This document shows positions 50,938 to 62,339 of a stretch of 64,000 nucleotides of DNA, in pieces. This stretch comes from Dillenia suffruticosa. Taxonomy: Eukaryota > Streptophyta > Magnoliopsida > Dilleniales > Dilleniaceae. Where the stretch lies: the NCBI GenBank assembly GCA_033439265.1, contig JAVTVX010000024.1:992001-1056000 (forward strand). The letters run 5' to 3'. The notes beneath the pieces are model-generated. The model ran no database searches. It saw nothing but the letters and a program-made list of their open reading frames with translations, and had not been told where the DNA came from. Position numbers and translations under genes: made by a program. How positions within the stretch are numbered: position 1 is the first letter of the stretch; each line of letters starts with the position of its first letter.

Positions 50938-51074
50938 CCTGATGATAAAAGCAGGGGCCCATTTCTCTTGTGTTTGGGTCCTTCGTAGACTTCAGGGAGA
51001 TCAGTTGCATCATTATTGGGTGAACCTCTGTTCTGTTTTTGATAACTCAAGGTTCAGTAAATGATGGAACACAT
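50938..51074 (+). ncRNA. H/ACA snoRNA unit 2 in RPL17-2 intron 3
   Basis: Counterpart of the unit at 11961: CCTGA/TCAGG, upper stem GGGGCCC...GGGTCCT, H box AGATCA, second hairpin TGAACCT...AGGTTCA, ACA at 51069-51071. Both copies share the CGTAGACT right pocket strand, which differs from CGTAAACT in the other units. Confidence 0.76.
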
Positions 51075-51171
51075 ATATGTTTACCTCTATATTTCCTGCA
51101 CCCTTCTATTCCTTCTTAGAAAGTTAATTAGCATTTTTTCTTGTTCTAAAACTTGTTAATTCCTGGCTTAA

Positions 51172-51310
51172 CCTGATGATAAAAGCAGGGACCCATCTCC
51201 GTGGTGATTTTGTCCTCTGTAAACTTCATGGATATCAGATGCATCATTATTTGGCGAACCTATGTTGTTATTTTTGTGACTTAAGGTTCAGTAAATGATG
51301 GAGCGAACCA
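51172..51310 (+). ncRNA. H/ACA snoRNA unit 3 in RPL17-2 intron 3 (decayed)
   Basis: Counterpart of the unit at 12187. The lower stem is disrupted (TTCATGG in place of TTCAGG), the second stem starts GCGAACC, and the ACA box is lost (gagcgaacca). The H box ATATCA is retained. Probably non-functional. Confidence 0.55.
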
Positions 51311-51363
51311 GCAATGATTGGTCACCTCTCTACTGCATTGCCAAACATGTTGACTACTGACAA

Positions 51364-51498
51364 CCTGATGATAAAAGCAGGGATCTATTTCTTTTGTAAT
51401 TGCATCCTTCGTAAACTTCAGGAAGATCATATGCATCATTATTGGTTGAATCTCTGTATTTTTTAGTGACTAGAGGTTCAGTAAATGATGGAACAAGA
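51364..51498 (+). ncRNA. H/ACA snoRNA unit 4 in RPL17-2 intron 3
   Basis: Counterpart of the unit at 12412: CCTGATGATAAAAGC start, CGTAAACT pocket strand, TTCAGG, H box AGATCA, second hairpin TGAATC...GAGGTTCA, ACA at 51493-51495. Confidence 0.74.
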
Positions 51499-52405
51499 GG
51501 TCTAAATTATATTTTTGTTTCACTTTTATTTATTTGTTATTCCCTGCTGACAGTAGTATTTGAAAGGGCTATGCTTGTCACATGAATGATTAGATCCTTC
51601 TCTGCTGCGCCATAGTTTTGTTAAGCCTCTTTACCACTTGAAACTTTTGCATATTATTTTTAAATCATCTTTCAACTTTATTTCTAAATTTTATATTGAT
51701 GGTTGAAGCATGTGGATGTGATATAAATAGGGTTGGGATTTGGACTTTTAAGGTATCACCTAAGGCAGAGGTCATGTAATTATGTTGGGTTACTAAACTA
51801 ATTATGTTGGGGGTACTAAACTATGGGGTTGGAATTCACCCTTCCTATTTTTGTAGAATGTTAAATGCTCAATCTTTTGAATAACTTTTTGATTATGGCT
51901 ATTCAACAGTTAGCAGAATTGATTATCAGTATTTTGATATAATGTTTAGATTGATTGGCTCTTCTTGTAAGATAAAGTGAAATGTTTTGCACACCTATGC
52001 TATTAGTGAGAATCTTTATGTAGTGTGTTTTCTTTTTATGCCTGTAGCTAGTTTGCAAACTGTTTGGCTCTCTATTTTGATGTGGTTGTGTTTGGCTCTC
52101 TATTTTGATTTTACTGTTTTGATGTGGTCGTCTAGTGTTTTTAATGTTTATATGTTGTTTTAGTTTAACCTATATGTTCTTTCACAGAACACAAGGGAGA
52201 CAGCTCACGCAATAAGAAAATTGCCTTTGGCCAAAGCCAAGAGATATCTTGAGTATGTTTTGGCTCACAAGCAGGCCATTCCCTTCCGGCGCTTCTGTGG
52301 GGGTGTTGGACAAACTGCTCAAGCGAAGAACCATCATTCAAATGGGCAAGGACGTTGGCCTGTTAAGTCTGCAAAATTTATTCTGGATTTGCTCAAGAAT
52401 GCTGA

Positions 52406-52624
<219 letters not shown>

Positions 52625-53739
52625 TAAGTTTATGTTCTTTTTTAATGCATTGTGTTTTGACAGAGGCATAATTCTCTAATTGCAGCCTACATGTCTTCAC
52701 CCTGCCATATTGAGTTGATTTTGTCCGAAAAGGAAGAGCCAGTTAAAGAGAGGTAATTAGCCCCACAAACTAGCATTAAAGAATTGCAGTTGCCATACAG
52801 AAACTAAATATGAAATGATGATGATGATTAATACCAAGTATTTCCTTTTTCCCTGCCTTACATTTATCTTTCTATGTCCTTGCAGGCCGAATCTCAGCTG
52901 GCCACCAGCAAACCCAGGAGGTCTTAAGTTGTCCGCAGTGGCACTGCTTCTTAGAGAGGGTGTGGTGGTAGAGAATCATAATTTAAGCAAGATTTTTGCA
53001 ATTCTGTCATTTTCCTATTTACCTATCATTGTCATTTTCCTATTTACCTCTCATCTTGGAAGACAGTTTTGTTGCAACTCAATATATCTGCGTTAGCTTT
53101 TGAATAGTTGAGTATAAAATCCCTGTACTGTTAAATCCCTCTGCTTCTTCCTTTTCACGAGTTGAATGAGATTCTTGAGATGGGTTCCTTTGGACACAAT
53201 TGTTGTTCTGTCCTGGATGATGTTCCATGTTGCAGTCCTTGTGGAATTTACAATTGATGGGTTCATACCCAGTGCTATGTGGTATTATGTATTTTGTGCC
53301 CCAGGGGTGTTTTAAAGACAAATAAGCTCTCATCTTGCGTCCACCTATGGTACTAAATTTACCAATCTTGAACCTTTAGTTCTGGTCTATCCGTTGTTAG
53401 GGCACATCTGCCAACGTTAGCATATCAGGACTCGTGGGTAGTTTTAAGCCTGTAACCAATTGCCTCTGCTTCGCGAGTGGCAAGAGAAAACAAAGGCGTA
53501 GAAAAGAGTAGGGAGGGCTACTACTCACAATGGTCTAAAAAGGTCAGTGGGTTAATTGTGTTGTTTTGAGTGAAGCTTCTTGTTTCTCGTCATCCACATC
53601 TCGTCCGGTAATACAAGAAGTAGTAACACTCTAAGTACAACAAACAGACAATTTCAGAACTTTAATTTCTTTCTTTTTTTTTGGGTGCTGTCAGAACTTG
53701 AATTTCTGATATTGCATAGGGTGAGGGAGGGCCAATTGT

Positions 53740-54860
53740 TGAGAAAATCAAATTCTTTATTTGGTTGGTGGTGATGGAGAGACTCATGACAAATGTGGAG
53801 GGGAAGAAGAGGAGATTTGTTTCCAAGGGGACAACTTAGTGGTACAAATTTCTTCTCTAAATTTGGTGATCTCAAATTTAAATTTCTGTACAACCAAAAA
53901 AGAAGAAGAGGAGATTATTGGATCAAGACAAATGTGAGATCTGCAATGAGGAGAAAGAGACGTTCTCCGTGTGTTGAGAGATTGTAAAGAAACCAAGGAA
54001 ATGTGGTGCAAAATTGATCAAGTCATATATGAAATTAATGACTTCTGGGGCGATAGTGTTGTTGATTGGATCAGGAAAGGCATACAAGGAACCTTCAGTT
54101 CGAAGTCTTTGCAAGAGAATAGGATATTTGGGGTGGTCATTTGGTACATTTGGAAGAGAAGGTACAGAGTAGTCATGGAGGGCGAGAATAGCTCCACTGA
54201 GGCTATGGTGAGAATGATCAATGCTTCTGCAAGAGGTGGGAAGAGGCTTACAGACCGGAGGAAAGTCAAAACAAGATAGAAATGGTTCATATTAGGTGGA
54301 CCCCGAGGTACACGGAAGCTTAAGCTCAACACGGATGGGGCTGTTGATCCTAGTTCTGGGATGGCTAGTGGAGGAGGTATCCAGTGAAATGAAGAAGGAA
54401 ATTGAGAATTGGGTTCACTCTTAATATAGGGAGGACTGAAGTTTTGTCGGCTGAAGTGTGGGCTTTAAGAGAAGGCCTTCTACTCGTGAAACTCAAAGAC
54501 CTGGTTGATATTGAAGTGGAAGACTGTCTAGCTCTAACTCTGCTGTTGAAGAAGATTGAGGTGTCCCATCCTTTGTTTCATGTTATGTTGGACTACAGAC
54601 AGCTAATGTGAGCTGGGGGTGACAGAAGTGAAGCACGTCTGCAGGGAAGCCAACAAGTGTGCGGATCACTTAGCTAGATTAAAACAATCTAGTCCCAAAG
54701 GTGTGTCTATCATGGAGAGCTCTCCAAGTTCTATCATACCCTTGCTGTGGAAAGACAAGTCCGGTGCAGAGTCAAGAAGACTCGTGAGCTGTCCCTTGGT
54801 TTGTTTTGTGTATGTTGTTAGCCCCTTTTCTTGCAAAGGAAGTTGCAGGATCTAGAGTAG
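53740..54860 (+). mobile_element. Degraded non-LTR (LINE) retrotransposon, ORF2 3' part
   Basis: In shifting frames the DNA encodes the zinc-binding tail of a plant LINE reverse transcriptase (CEICNEEKETF, then VLRDCKETKEMW), a linker, and an RNase H-like domain (KLNTDGAVDPSSGMASGGG, GFTLNIGRTEVLSAEVWALR, HVCREANKCADHLARLKQ). At least one frameshift splits the zinc motif, and several stops interrupt the rest. The reverse transcriptase and endonuclease regions are absent, so this is a 5'-truncated, inactive remnant. No clear poly(A) tail or target duplication was found. Confidence 0.75.
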
Positions 54861-55978
54861 CCGTTATCTTGCAGCCGGGCAAATGGGACATGCTACTCCG
54901 CATGGGGTCGCTATTTCTCATGGGTCTTAACATTCCATTTTGGTTTTCATAATTGATATTCGGGTTATGTCAACTAATCTGATCTGAATATTATAAAATT
55001 ATTATAGGATTGATTTTTTTAAACTGTTTTTCTCAATTTTTAATTCTCAAATTTAAAATCTCTAATTAAAAAAAATAAAATATCTGGGTGCACAACCAGA
55101 TAGTCTGATTGAGTCTTAACTTTTCTTCCAAGCTAACACATGCGACTTGTAATTGGACCCACGACCCAAGGGCGTGGCCATCAAACAATGTGGAAGCAAT
55201 TATTATTATTTATTTTGCACTATACCGATTAATATTTAAAATTATATTTTAATTAATTTAATTTAAATATTTATTAAGTCTATTTTAGAGGTTAGTTTAA
55301 TATTTTTTATTTTTAAATTGTAAATTCAAAACTTAATTAAAAGATTTATAATCGTTATTTATTAGATTAACCGTCAATTAGTCGAAAGCAATTATGTTGT
55401 ATACTGCATTTATATATATTGAAATTCACTAAAGATAATTATATCATAAACAAAGCAAATAAACGGAAGTAATTAAATGAGTGGCATCGATGGTAGACAA
55501 CAATAGTTTTATCAATTTAGAAGAAGGGATACAACATACCGGTGAGGGAATTCTTAGAAAACTACTCCAATGGTGGAGAATTGTTTTGTTAAACATGTCA
55601 TGGATTCTCTTCCCCCTTATAGAGTGTTCTTTTTTATTTTTATAAGTCTAATATTTGGAAATATCGAAATGTGCCGCGTACTATACAACACTTTTTTGGA
55701 TTTTTTTTTTTTTTTTTTTATCATGGATTGACCACCACCCGTATTCAGAGTTTCACCATGATTAATTTGGATCGATCGCTATAGGAACCACTTTATGGGA
55801 GTGGATCTCCCAACATTGTTTTTTCTGTGATCAAGAAGAGTCGAACTTCTTACCTGATTAAGAGACGAAAATGTCTATTCTATCTATGTCAATAAGTGTT
55901 TACATTTTTCAAATTTAAATATATATATTTTTTCAATTTCAAATTTTATGTGATATTATAATAAGTCATACTACATGT

Positions 55979-56947
55979 TAGGCCTGTTATGATACCTAGG
56001 TAGTGTCACGGGTACCCGTAACACTACCCGGTCAAAGCTTGAGCTCGAGCTCAGTCAACTCGAGCTCGGGTCGAACTCGAGCTCAGCGAGTCCTTCCTCG
56101 AGCTCGAGCTCGAGCCCATGTTCTGTCAAGCTCGAAGCTCGTCGAGCTACCCGTCTACTCATTTACCCAAGTCCCAAACCCACCCGTTCCCATTTCTCAT
56201 TCAGCAGCCTCGATCGAAGTCTTCAGCCCAAGCGATCGACTTTCTGATGCTCTCACTACGGTGGCGATCGAAGGGCGATTCAGCCGCAGCCCAAGCGATC
56301 GAACTTCTGATGCTCTCTACCTCTCACCACAGCGGCGATGAAGGGCGATCCAACCCAAGCGATCGAAGTCTCCTCCTTCCGATGCTTTTACCACGGCGAC
56401 GATCGAAGGGTGATTCAGCCGCAGCCAAAGCAATTGAACTTCTGATGCTCTCACCACGACGGCGATCAAAGGGCGATCCAACCCAAGCGATCGAAGTCTC
56501 CTTCTCCTTCCGATGCTCTCATCACGGCGGCGATCGAAAGGCGATTCAACCGCAACCCAAGCGATCGAAGTCCCATTCACCTTCTGATCCTCTCACCACA
56601 GCGATCGAAGGTCTGATCTCCTCTCTCTCTCTCTCTCTCTCTGAGTTTTGCCTTCTGTCCTCTGCCTTCTACCTTCCTGTTCTGCTCTCCCGAGGCTTGG
56701 ATTTGGATGCGGTTTTGGGCTCGGGTTTGGATGCGGTTTTGGTTTCGGGCTTGGGATTGGGCCCAATCTTGCCCGAGGCCCGCGACATTCGAGCTCAAGC
56801 TTCTTGACGATACTTCGAGTCAAGCTCGAGCTCTAGAATCACAGGCTCGACGAGCTCGAGCCCGAGCTCGAGCTCACCTCCCACAGACTCGAGCCAAGCT
56901 CGGGTATTGTGATACTCGGGCTCGACCCGAGTGTCATAACAGCCCTG
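55979..56947. mobile_element. Non-autonomous hAT element with GAGCTC-rich ends
   Basis: An exact 8-bp target duplication CTACATGT flanks it (55971-55978 and 56948-56955). Terminal inverted repeats are TAGGCCTGTTATGATAC on the left and CAGGGCTGTTATGACAC on the right (read inward), 14 of 17 positions equal. The 8-bp duplication and C/TAGGG-type ends are hAT hallmarks. Both subterminal regions (about 56035-56150 and 56790-56925) are packed with GAGCTCGAGCTC motifs. The centre has a tandem array (56215-56612) and a CT run (56617-56642). No transposase is encoded; long open frames here are by-products of the GC-rich repeats. Confidence 0.85.
56215..56612 (+). repeat. ~60/125-bp tandem repeats inside the hAT element
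   Basis: Units of about 60-66 bp alternate, giving a higher-order period of about 125 bp. Shared phrases are 'ccaagcgatcgaa', 'cttc.gatgctctcacca' and 'cggcgatcgaaggg'. The sequence is much more GC-rich than its surroundings. Confidence 0.75.
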
Positions 56948-57360
56948 CTACATGTTATACTTTCTTTTTTTTTTTTATAGATTTTTACAATCTCTCGCTA
57001 ACACCTCGAATTTGTATGAAATCACAATAATATTTTAGAAAATATTTGATTAAATTGTTATGAATTTTTCTTTTTCAACAAACACTATTATGATAAACCT
57101 AATCTATACCATTCAGAAGGCTTAATGTTGAGTACAATTAACCAAAAGCACTTGTGATTTTAAACTCCTAATTGACCTATAATACATGAAAATTTGACGT
57201 AAGATGGAGTGGTATTAGTTTAGTTTGCTTTGTATACTTAATGTATTGATTGGAAAGAGGGGATTGGAGGAAATGGGAGGGAGCAAATAGTTGTATAATT
57301 TATAATCTCTTTTAATTTTTCAAAATCTTGTTGCCTCTATAATTTAAACGCTTAAAATTT

Positions 57361-58022
57361 TTTTTTTGATTTTAATAAAATTTTAAAAATATACCAAATT
57401 TATTTTTATAATAATTTTTAAAAAATTAATACCTAAACAAAAGGAGACGATTATTCTTCTTATACCCTCACAACTTCAAAAATTATATTTTGATAAATAA
57501 TACTTGAACTTTTTACGTTCGAATATGAGAATTGCTATAATAATTTTACTTTCTATCAATAACCTGTCGATCTGATATTAAATTTTTTTAATTAAAATTT
57601 AAAATTCAAGTATTAATAATGATAATAAAAAAAGAGATTTTAAAAGAGTTAACTCTTTAATTGAATTTCAAACCGAATTAATTAAATTTTTGAATATCGA
57701 TGGTAAAATGAAAGAGATAATAATTACCCTTTTTCGACTACCAAAAAGTTTTGTATAATTTTATTTTACTGTAATAATATTTAAATGTGAAGTTAATAAT
57801 TGAAATAATAAAATTTAATATAACTAATTTTATTACAATAACATTAGCAAACATAGAGCTTCCGAGTCCACTCGAATTGCATTCGGACTAGATTTCGGGT
57901 TGCTTGAATTACCCGCCCCAAATCCGATCCCATTAAAACTCCACTCCCATCCCATGACTTGATTCCCAGAAGCCCTAACCTTCTTACGAGCCCTACGATT
58001 TCCTCACATTTGCCCTTCTCAG
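57361..58022. other. SPC12-2 upstream region
   Basis: AT-rich sequence alignable with about 14340-14837 of copy 1, ending in the SPC12-2 promoter and leader. A short CT run (about 58023-58040) follows. No other gene is seen. Confidence 0.5.
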
Positions 58023-58044
58023 CTCTCTCTCTCTCTCTCTGGAA

Positions 58045-58338
58045 ATGGATTGGCAAGGACAGAAGCTTGCAGAGCAGTTGATGCAGATAATGCTGGTAGC
58101 ATTCGCGGTGGTCGCGTTTTTGACCGGCTACTTGATGAACTCGTTTCAGACGATGCTTCTCATCTACGCTTCGGGTGTTCTTCTCACCACTGTCATCACT
58201 GTTCCCAATTGGCCTTTCTTCAACCGTCACCATCTCAAATGGCTTGATCCCAGTGAAGCCGATCGTCATCCCAAACCACAAATCTCATCCACCAACACCG
58301 GTCCTAAGAAGAAGTCCTCCAAGCAACACCAGAAATAA
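58045..58338 (+). CDS. SPCS1: Signal peptidase complex subunit 1 (SPC12), copy 2
   Basis: A single-exon 97-residue protein, the same length as copy 1 and differing at only a few residues (for example TTVITV for TTLITV, NRHHLKW for NRNHLKW, TGPKKKSSK for TGSRKKSSK). Two hydrophobic helices and the lysine-rich cytosolic tail are kept. It is the non-catalytic 12 kDa subunit of ER signal peptidase. The frame is intact, in contrast with the RPL17 copy of the same block. Start context gaaATGG as in copy 1. Whether both copies are expressed cannot be told from sequence. Confidence 0.95.
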   Translation: MDWQGQKLAEQLMQIMLVAFAVVAFLTGYLMNSFQTMLLIYASGVLLTTVITVPNWPFFNRHHLKWLDPSEADRHPKPQISSTNTGPKKKSSKQHQK

Positions 58339-58407
58339 TATTAAATCAGGCCTGAATCTCTGATTCGATTTCTCCGATGTTAGGGTTTTAATGATGAATT
58401 GAGCGGT

Positions 58408-59162
58408 GATGATACATACATTTGAACCTTTTTGATGAAAATGATGATCAATTATGGAAAAAATTTTATCTCGTATCACTATTTGTGCTCTATTATTGAT
58501 CTTTTCGAAATTATGGTTCTTTGTGAATATTCTGATGTCTGCCTGGATTAGATGATGACGTTGATCTGTGCTTAGATTCAATACCTTTATGAGGATTTCT
58601 TGTGGGGTTTGTTTGGGGTGCTTAATACTCTAGTGGTCCGATGAGGACAGAGATTAGTTCTTGATAGATACATTTGAACCTTTTTGATGAAAACGGTGAT
58701 CAATTATGGGAAAAAGTCTCATCTCGAATTACTCGTTGTGCCCTTGTATTGATCTTTTAGAAATTATGGTTCCTTGTGAATGTTTATGATATCTGCTTGA
58801 TTAGATGGTGATGTTGATCTGCATTTAGATGCAATACCTTTGTGAGGATTTCTTTTGGGGTTTGTATGGAGTGCTTGATACTCTAGAAGTCCGATGAGGA
58901 AAGAGATTAAATCGTGATAGATACATTTGAACCTTTTTTATGAAAACGGTGATCAATTATGGGAAAAAGTCTTATCTCGAATTACTATTTGTGCCCTTGT
59001 ATTGATCTTTTAGAAATTATGGTTCCTTGTGAATGTTTCTGATGTCTACTTGATTAGATGGTGATGTTGATCTGCATTTAGTTGCAATACCTTTGTGAGG
59101 ATTTCTTTTGGGGTCTGTATGGAGTGCTTGATACTCTAGAAGTCCGATGAGGAAAGAGATTA
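58408..59162 (+). repeat. Tandem ~250-bp repeat 3' of SPC12-2 (three units)
   Basis: Units begin near 58410, 58664 and 58916 with 'atacatttgaacctttttg' or a close variant. Units 2 and 3 are the most alike. Copy 1 of the block has fewer than two units in the matching place. Confidence 0.78.
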
Positions 59163-59179
59163 GTGTGGTTCATTTATGC

Positions 59180-59730
59180 GCAGAATGTATTTACAATGAC
59201 AGTGTTTTACATTCATCTGAGAATGAGTTGTTGTCTTAGAAATGGGCATGTTTCCATCGTATCTGTCATATCCGGTACACCTCCTTTGCACATGACACAA
59301 CCCAACACTCTCTAACTTACAAAACAATAGCATAACTCTTTTTATAACTTTATCATGTGGTGTCTCATGTCTTGTGTACGTGTTTCTGTCATGTGTAGAA
59401 TGTATTAATGGTCATGGTATCTACATTCTTCCGAGAATGAGTGGTTGTCTTAGAAATGAGCGTGTTTTTGTCTTAATCTGTCATGTCTTGAATCCTTTGG
59501 ACATGACATGACTCAACACTCTTTAACTTACATCAGTGTAACTCTTTTTGTAACTTTTTCACTTGGTGTCTCATGTCTTGTGTATGTGTTTGAGTTTTCT
59601 TCATAGGTGATTCTGTCTTAATTTGGTTGGAATTCACTTCCAACACTCTCTAACTTACGATAGTGTAACTCGTTTTAGAACTTTATCATGTGGTGTCTCA
59701 TGTCATGTATATACGTTTGAATCTGCTTCA
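59180..59730 (+). repeat. Second tandem repeat, ~200-bp units
   Basis: Three partial units (about 59195-59395, 59410-59590, 59640-59725) share 'caacactctctaacttac', 'gtaactctttttgtaact' and 'tggtgtctcatgtcttgtgt'-like phrases. A diverged relative lies at 16850-16995 downstream of the F-box exon, so this is a dispersed family. Identity unknown. Confidence 0.6.
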
Positions 59731-60905
59731 TAGGTGATTCTGTCCCATTCTGATTGGAATTTGCAGGATTTCTTTTGATTTAATGAATTTTCAAGCAGTA
59801 ATATGGATTAAATTTAGGGAGGTAGTTTGGAGATCATTTCATTTAGAATCTAAAATTAACTTGGGAGGCATTGACGGGCCAATTGCATTATTTGATGATC
59901 AAATTATGATTTTTTGTATTGGATTCTCTCACATTGAGTTCGTTGGATGCAAAATTGTTCTGTAACTTGTCTTGGTATCTCTAATGATGCAGCAATGATT
60001 ATTTTTGGTTGTTGAGGTATCCGGGTTTCCATTCAAGGTCATATTTCTGCATCTTTTTTAGAGAGAAAGCTGCTCAGGTTAGCTGGTAGGTGTGCTTCTT
60101 CTGCAATCGTTCCTTAACTCAATATGCAGCACATAAGATATGTTGCTGATTAACAGTGCTAGTTCTACCTTGAAATTGATTTCTTGCCTAGATTCTCAGA
60201 AATAGGATAAGTGGATAGCAGAGTGGTTAGTGTAATGTTTTATATTCAATAACTATGGTAGTTACGGATCCTAAGAGGCACCGGTCAGAAGTTTGAACAG
60301 AGAAGTATTGATATTTTCTTTTTTTGAGCGATTGCATCAATGAGCTTCTGTTATGCTTGCATGGATCCTTGCATAGAAATTTACTGTTAAATGGTTTCGT
60401 TGACCAAATTGAATTTTTAGGGAGGTACATGCAGAATTTGGAGGAAACCAACTATGGAACCATCTCTTTCGTGATCCCTAAATCAGCAATTGCTTATTCA
60501 ATGGGGGAAATGTCATATGCTAGAGATGCTTCTTACATTTATTTGGTCTTCTATTTTTGCTTAGTTATTTTCCTAGACAAAAATTCATATATACGCATGT
60601 TGAGAAACTAGTGGCATAGCTACAAGCAAACTTCCTTGAAACTTTTTTTTTTTTTTGGTTATGTACAGATTTGAATATGAGATCATCAGGTTAAGGGAGA
60701 ATGGTTGTGACCGCTAAGCTGTCCCCTTAGGGACAACTTGCATGAAACTTGATGTTCATTGGAGTGCAGTCTGCACGAGCTCCAAGTGCGAAATTTTGGT
60801 TTCATGCATTTAACCATTTATACAAGCTTCCTACAATTTCACCTTTATAAAATTGTCACAGTTGTGTTTACAGGCCTCTACATGGGGGCCATGAAATGAT
60901 ATGCT
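59731..60905. other. SPC12-2 distal flank
   Basis: 59980-60540 matches about 15660-16130 of copy 1 and marks the right edge of the duplicated block. A T run followed by 'ggttatg' is at about 60641-60660. The open frames here (for example 60324-60611) show no known motif, and the equivalent copy 1 sequence has stops, so I do not call a gene. Confidence 0.5.
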
Positions 60906-61992
60906 TAGGGATGGCGATGGGGAGGGTAGGGGTGGGTTTCTATCAAATCTTATTGGTCTCTCCATCTTAAAACTCCATACCTATTCCCGACCTTCCATTT
61001 GCGACGGATGGGTAAGACGTTGTATACCTTACTCTGTATCCGCCCCTACCCACCTCCACCTGTGGGTTTATCCACCAACACAAGGGCTTATTGTCTTCGC
61101 AAGTTGACTTGTTGCATTCAAGAGATGATCGACACATTAAAACTTTTAGATCAACATAATTCTGTTTCTAGACCAATTGGTAGACCTGACACATTCATAT
61201 TGATCTACATATTCCACTTGGTCGACATATAGAATAATGAGTCAACCTATGACTTCAATAGGTTGACCTGTGAACTAAAATAAGTCCCTGATGCATATGA
61301 AGTGTGGGCAGGTCGACATCTTACACGTTGACATGATGATTTACATAATTTATTTAGTTTGTATCATGATTTACATAATTTATTTAGTTTGTATCGAAAG
61401 GCAAATTTGAAGGGTTGATTTGGCAAAACAAATTGACCAATTTTAGAGTTCGTATTAACCAATTTAGAGATCATGTTGACAAGTTGTTATTTACGTCGAC
61501 ATGAAGTGATTTAGATAGAATTAATACCCATTTAAATTGACATATTGTCGGACATGTTGATATAGTGTTATTAAAAAAAAATGTTATGACTTAATTTCAT
61601 TCAAGTCGACAGAGAATTTAGGTATATCGACATATTTTCTAATTAGACTCATATTTAATTCAATTAATCGACTCATAACTTAAAATAAGTTGACATGGAC
61701 ATGTTTAAGTATTGTCAAATTGATATGAATTTGAAATAGGTCAAAATTACCTACAGGTCTGTGATTTTTCATATTTGATTTCATAATTCTAAGTCAACTT
61801 GTGTTTGTATATATATGGAGGGTCGAGTAGAATACACGATGGGTACAAAACTTATACCCGTATCTTACCCAATCTTTCACGAGTTTGAAAATTTCATATC
61901 CTTGCTTGCCCCACATCCGTCCCTTACCCACCTCCACCGGGCAAGGTAGAGGCGTATATCCACCAGGTTAGGATACAAATTGTCAATCCCTA
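60906..61992. mobile_element. Non-autonomous hAT-like element
   Basis: The ends read TAGGGATGGCGAT on the left and TAGGGATTGACAAT on the right (inward). They are flanked by GATATGCT (60898-60905) and GATATCCT (61993-62000), an 8-bp target duplication with one mismatch. Subterminal regions near both ends share 'acccacctccacc.g' in inverted-like context. The core contains many 'tcgaca'/'ttgacat' repeats. No transposase frame is present. Confidence 0.7.
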
Positions 61993-62339
61993 GATATCCT
62001 TAAAAGTCTAGCTGCCTGAAGATCATGGCAAGTAGCCTACTTATGATACTTTGTCACAATAATCAGTTAGGATCTTTGATTTTATGCAAAGCTTATATTT
62101 TAATGGATAAAGTAGAATACAACAGCTCACTTAAAGAAGATAAAAGAGAAACACGCTGCACTTAAATCCTGAATCCGTTTGTCATTTTTAGCTTAACACA
62201 TTGGTTTTTTTTTTTTTTGGTCATCAACATCCCGTGTTCACACTGCATTAGGACCTGTACACGTTAACTCAAAACTTCACAACAAGATGGGGTTCGGGTT
62301 CTATATACACTGGGGGGCGGAACAGGCAATCGAGCTTTC
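61993..62339. other. Spacer and probable RsgA 3' UTR
   Basis: Short AT-rich spacer between the hAT-like element and the stop codon of the minus-strand GTPase gene. A T run at 62206-62220 is followed by 'ggtcatcaac', a form seen at retroelement tails. No gene is recognised. Confidence 0.4.

Larger units (their letters stand above)
53393..57360. other. ~4-kb block present only in duplication copy 2
   Basis: The copy 1 spacer (13905-14870) matches sequence on both sides of this block but not the block itself. Contents are an unassigned left part (53393-53740), degraded LINE sequence (53740-54860), AT-rich DNA with a T tract near 55696-55718, a complete hAT-type element (55979-56947) and more AT-rich DNA. 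Several nested insertions are likely. Confidence 0.65.

Noticed and set aside
56003-56836. Long overlapping open frames (up to ~229 codons) on both strands as genes
   Set aside because: They lie in GC-rich tandem repeats inside a transposon with defined ends. Composition explains the open frames and there are no known motifs.
60324-60611. 95-codon frame after SPC12-2 as a gene
   Set aside because: The matching sequence in block copy 1 has stops and frame changes, and no motif is recognisable.
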